This document shows, one piece after another, positions 7,145 through 9,378 of a stretch of 9,378 bases of DNA (position 1 is the first letter of the stretch; every line of letters begins with the position of its first letter). The DNA lies in NCBI GenBank assembly GCA_016294985.1, contig JAECRW010000055.1, forward strand, positions 1-9,378. Reading direction: 5' to 3'. Below the pieces are notes generated by a model. The model saw only the letters and a program-made list of their open reading frames with translations, did no database searches and was not told the origin of the DNA. The translations under genes and the position numbers were made by a program. This stretch comes from Candidatus Sifarchaeum marinoarchaea. Its GTDB lineage: Archaea; Asgardarchaeota; Sifarchaeia; Borrarchaeales; Borrarchaeaceae.

Positions 7145-7999
7145 TTGCTTAATAGCATCTGGATCATCGACAAAGATACGGGCTCATGCGTATTTCTAAA
7201 AAGGTATGGCTTCGACATACCTGACGATCAAACTTTAATTTCACGCTTCTTCTCTGCTCTTTGGAATTTTTTTAAGGAGGTAGAAGGGAGAGGCGTTTCT
7301 ACTTTGACCACAACAGAATTAGATTTCTCACTTGCGGAGTCTGAAAAACTACTCTTCATAGTTGCTACATCACGTGATTCTGTTCATCAACTAAAAATGC
7401 TAGCGTGGGTTAAAAATCTAAAAGAAGTATATTTAAAAACCTTCGAAGAGGGCGCTAATTTTCAGAATTCAAAATTTATTGATATATTAAGCGAAAAACT
7501 TGATCAGCTCGTGGTCAAGTGGTTCTCAGAATATGTGGATGAATCAGAGGTTTTCAAAGTTTCTGATCTACGAGTAGCTGAGTCACAAGGAACAGAACTC
7601 AATCAATTGTTGACTATGCGCTTTGGTTATCAAGGCCTTGAAATATTAAAATCCTTAGATGGACTAAAAACTGTGGAAGATATTCAAAAAGAGTTTGGGC
7701 TTACTAAAACGAAAGAACTCTTTCGTATTAGCATTCAGCACGGTCTTATCGAACAATCACAAAGAGCAACCGATCTGCGTATACCTTATCGAACAACAAA
7801 CACACCAGAAGCATTCAGTTACGGGACTCGTGTGAGAAATAAAATATGGAGCAGATTTGGCAATCGAGGGATTGATGTTCTTGGAACGATTGATGGAATA
7901 CGCCAAGTAAGGGATATTTCAGCATTTCTCGGGATAGATGTGGACATCGTGAAAGAAATTCTCGAATACGCCCAAAAAGAGGGCTTAATTGAATGGTAG
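7145..7999 (+). CDS. longin/roadblock-like domain protein with two C-terminal winged-helix-like modules
   Basis: This is a 284-residue soluble protein. Residues about 1-100 alternate as strand (IWIIDKD), strand (GSCVFLKRYG), helix (27-47), three strands (51-76) and helix (80-100), the order expected of a longin-type fold used in eukaryotic vesicle traffic and in Asgard small-GTPase partners. A helical linker follows. Residues 159-203 and 237-283 are two copies of one module: RFG..G...L...DG...V.DI....G.....KE......GLIE in both. They look like winged helices, for DNA or protein contact. The start is TTG at 7145: an in-frame TAG at 7130 rules out anything earlier, and GGGAGG (7132-7137) lies 7 bp before it. 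The gene converges on the Rab-like GTPase 37 bp away, which suggests a functional link. The longin assignment is from the secondary-structure pattern, not from a conserved motif. Confidence 0.7.
   Translation: MLNSIWIIDKDTGSCVFLKRYGFDIPDDQTLISRFFSALWNFFKEVEGRGVSTLTTTELDFSLAESEKLLFIVATSRDSVHQLKMLAWVKNLKEVYLKTFEEGANFQNSKFIDILSEKLDQLVVKWFSEYVDESEVFKVSDLRVAESQGTELNQLLTMRFGYQGLEILKSLDGLKTVEDIQKEFGLTKTKELFRISIQHGLIEQSQRATDLRIPYRTTNTPEAFSYGTRVRNKIWSRFGNRGIDVLGTIDGIRQVRDISAFLGIDVDIVKEILEYAQKEGLIEW
7619..7993 (+). repeat. tandem protein modules in the longin-like gene
   Basis: Bases 7619-7753 and 7853-7993 encode the two related 45- and 47-residue modules (residues 159-203 and 237-283), separated by a 33-residue linker. 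Identical positions include RFG, a later G, L, DG, V, DI, G, KE and the terminal GLIE. The DNA copies have diverged, so the duplication is old. Confidence 0.75.
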
Positions 8000-8036
8000 G
8001 TTGCTAGAACTCCCCCAAAGACTTTTATCGTTTAAA

Positions 8037-8582
8037 TTATAATTCCAAAGCTTCTACATCATCAACAATACGTGCCGTTAGTCGATTAAATGTGTCTTCT
8101 ACATGTGAGCCATCTTTTGCAGATGTTTCAAAGAAGGGAATATCTCGTTGTTCTGCGAAACTTTGTCCTTCATCCACATCAACCACTCTGAGTTCTGCAA
8201 GGTCAGTCTTTGTAGCAATTAAAATCGTTGGAATATTTCCACAATGTTTTTCTATGTCGTTAAACCATTTAGGGAGGTTGAGAAAGGATTTTCGATTTGT
8301 AATGTCATAACAGCATAACGCACCCAGCGCTCCTCGGTAGTACAGTGGACGCACATAAGAAAAGCGTTCTTGCCCTCCAGTATCCCATATCTGCAACTTT
8401 ACTGTAGATTCTTTACTTTTCCCTTTGCGTGGTATTTTCAGGATCTTTATTGAGAAATCTACCCCTATTGTCATCTTATAAGATTCTCGAAACTGACCTG
8501 TGGTGAATTTTCTCGTTAGTGACGTTTTGCCAACAGCACCATCACCGACAACAATTACTTTGAAGAGATAATCGAAAGCCAT
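8037..8582 (-). CDS. Rab/Ras-like small GTPase
   Basis: This 181-residue protein is a complete G domain, a molecular switch that binds GTP and signals to partners. G1 is GDGAVGKTS (13-21), the G2 threonine is T38 in KMTIGVDF, G3 is WDTGGQE (66-72), G4 is TKTD (124-127) and G5 is ETSAKDG (152-158). WDTGGQERF and YYRGA are Rab-like. Three things are unusual: DTGGQ instead of DTAGQ (closer to Arf's GGQ), TKTD instead of NKxD (as in Rac, TKLD), and a basic loop PRKGKSKES between the strands before G3. The C-terminus ends VEALEL with no cysteine, so it cannot be prenylated and must reach membranes through partners, if at all. ATG 8582 is preferred over TTG 8591, which has AAGG too close. The neighbours are a longin-like and a roadblock gene. 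Confidence 0.93.
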   Translation of the reverse strand: MAFDYLFKVIVVGDGAVGKTSLTRKFTTGQFRESYKMTIGVDFSIKILKIPRKGKSKESTVKLQIWDTGGQERFSYVRPLYYRGALGALCCYDITNRKSFLNLPKWFNDIEKHCGNIPTILIATKTDLAELRVVDVDEGQSFAEQRDIPFFETSAKDGSHVEDTFNRLTARIVDDVEALEL

Positions 8583-8961
8583 AGATCTCAAAACCTTAAA
8601 AACGTTATTTTTATTACCTATCGTTGATTATATGTCGTTTTAAGAGGCGTTTTATATGATCTGAAAGTGTTGTTAATACCTTATTTAAATATAACTCAAG
8701 CCAAGTAAAAAAGATTTTTCTATATTTTAATTATTGCCAATTCTTTCTGTCAAAATCTCTCTTCATTGTCTCTAATGCGTTACAAAATTTTGGTTTTCTT
8801 TGAAAGAGTCGCCCCTATATCTTTTTTGTGGTTGCGGAAAAAAGTCTCAAGTTGATTCAATATACAAAAGGTACATATATGAGGAAATCTCAAGTTAAAT
8901 TGTTCAATAAATCATCTACTTGTAGTTTTGCTAGATAAGCTGATAATTGAGGTTGACTAAT
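8583..8961. promoter_or_regulatory. divergent promoter region between the GTPase and roadblock genes
   Basis: This 379-bp AT-rich interval holds no credible gene. On the minus strand ACATATAATC (8626-8634) is a TATA box about 45 bp before the GTPase ATG, and CATATAAAACG (about 8648-8659) is an alternative. On the plus strand TACATATATGAGG (8872-8884) is the best box for the roadblock gene, with a leader of about 60 bases; AATAAATC (8906-8913) would give a shorter one. A direct repeat flanks the first plus-strand box. Confidence 0.5.
8845..8909 (+). repeat. composite direct repeat around the roadblock promoter
   Basis: TCTCAAGTT at 8845-8853 and 8888-8896 is followed in each case by TTCAATA (8856-8862 and 8903-8909). 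The spacing differs slightly (2 versus 6 bases), the copies are 43 bp apart (about four helical turns), and they bracket the likely TATA box at 8872-8880. The arrangement fits paired regulator sites. Confidence 0.45.
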
Positions 8962-9339
8962 ATGTCCGAAGTTGAGCCACGAGAAGATTTAATGAATTTA
9001 TTAAGCGAAATTGAGAGTTCAACTGATTTAGAAGCATGTGCAATTGTGACAAAAGAAGGGCTACGAATTGCACATGCAGCAGGTTCCGATACTGATGCTG
9101 ACATCTTTTCAGCACTTACTGCAGTCATACTCAGTATGGGCGGTAAAGCGATAAACGAACTGAATCATGGTGCTTTTAAGGAAGTGATTATAAGAGGTAC
9201 CGAAGGCTATACAATTGTTACCAGCATCGACGATGAACATGTGTTGGTAGGTGCGGGCCGTAACCCGATTCGAATTGGGTACTCTGCGCTTGTCTTAAGA
9301 AAATATGCGCTGAACATGGCGCCATTGCTTCAAAAGTGA
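8962..9339 (+). CDS. roadblock/LC7-domain protein
   Basis: This 125-residue protein is a single roadblock/LC7 domain, the fold of bacterial MglB (a GTPase-activating partner of MglA) and of eukaryotic Ragulator and dynein light chains. A first helix (EDLMNLLSEIESSTDL, 8-23) leads to the strand hairpin EACAIVTKEGLRIAHAAGSD (24-43), a long helix (ADIFSALTAVILSMGGKAIN, 46-65), then the strands FKEVIIRGTEGYTIVTSI and HVLVGAGR, and a final helix to the C-terminus. Such proteins dimerise and bind small GTPases. A Rab-like GTPase gene starts 379 bp away in the opposite direction, so it is the obvious candidate partner. ATG 8962 is chosen because GAGGT lies 8 bp before it; the in-frame TTG at 8947 lies inside that motif region. 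Confidence 0.9.
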   Translation: MSEVEPREDLMNLLSEIESSTDLEACAIVTKEGLRIAHAAGSDTDADIFSALTAVILSMGGKAINELNHGAFKEVIIRGTEGYTIVTSIDDEHVLVGAGRNPIRIGYSALVLRKYALNMAPLLQK

Positions 9340-9378
9340 ATTTTCTTAATAAATCTCTAAGTTTTGGCAAAATTCTCA
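9340..9378. other. downstream flank of the roadblock gene
   Basis: Only 39 bases follow the stop codon. They include a short T-rich run (ATTTTCTT), possibly the start of a poly-U terminator, and nothing else I can support. Confidence 0.25.

Noticed and set aside
8092..8310. Plus-strand open frame inside the GTPase gene
   Set aside because: It is antisense to the G4-G5 region of an unmistakable GTPase.
8931..9128. Minus-strand open frame over the roadblock gene
   Set aside because: It is antisense to the roadblock domain, with no recognisable product.

Overview
The window is a stretch of archaeal chromosome, very probably from an Asgard archaeon (Thorarchaeia- or Lokiarchaeia-like; I cannot fix the class). 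The evidence is an intact Rab/Ras-type small GTPase, a roadblock/LC7 protein and a longin-like protein clustered in the last 2.3 kb. Archaeal TATA boxes, a TrmB-family regulator and AT-rich DNA support this. Shine-Dalgarno-like GAGG/GGAGG motifs precede most starts, and several starts given here were moved to the codon with the best-placed motif.

Layout. Bases 1-164 are the promoter region of a TrmB-like winged-helix regulator (165-1043, +). Immediately behind it (about 1048-1180, +) lies a decayed N-terminus of a second small GTPase, readable only by switching frame twice. Two minus-strand genes (5267 back to 1205), 22 bp apart, form an operon for two related polytopic membrane proteins that look like GT-C-type glycosyltransferase-like proteins. 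A compact, G+C-rich, hairpin-dense block (about 5281-5650) sits directly upstream of that operon. Its right end has the hairpin plus TAGTTGAC signature of IS200/IS605 (TnpB) elements, but no transposase or tnpB reading frame is left.

To the right of the block, on the plus strand, come a creatininase-family amidohydrolase (5794-6498), a small four-helix membrane protein (6634-6969) and a longin-like protein with two tandem winged-helix-like modules (7145-7999). A Rab-like GTPase on the minus strand (8582 back to 8037) converges on the longin-like gene. A 379-bp divergent promoter region separates the GTPase from a roadblock/LC7 gene (8962-9339, +).

Working together. The operon probably acts in cell-surface glycan or lipid-linked sugar metabolism. 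The GTPase, longin-like and roadblock genes are plausible partners, since roadblock and longin folds are the classical regulators of small GTPases; this is inferred from fold and proximity only. The least explained elements are the tnpB-less IS605-type structured block, the GTPase remnant, and the longin plus double winged-helix architecture.
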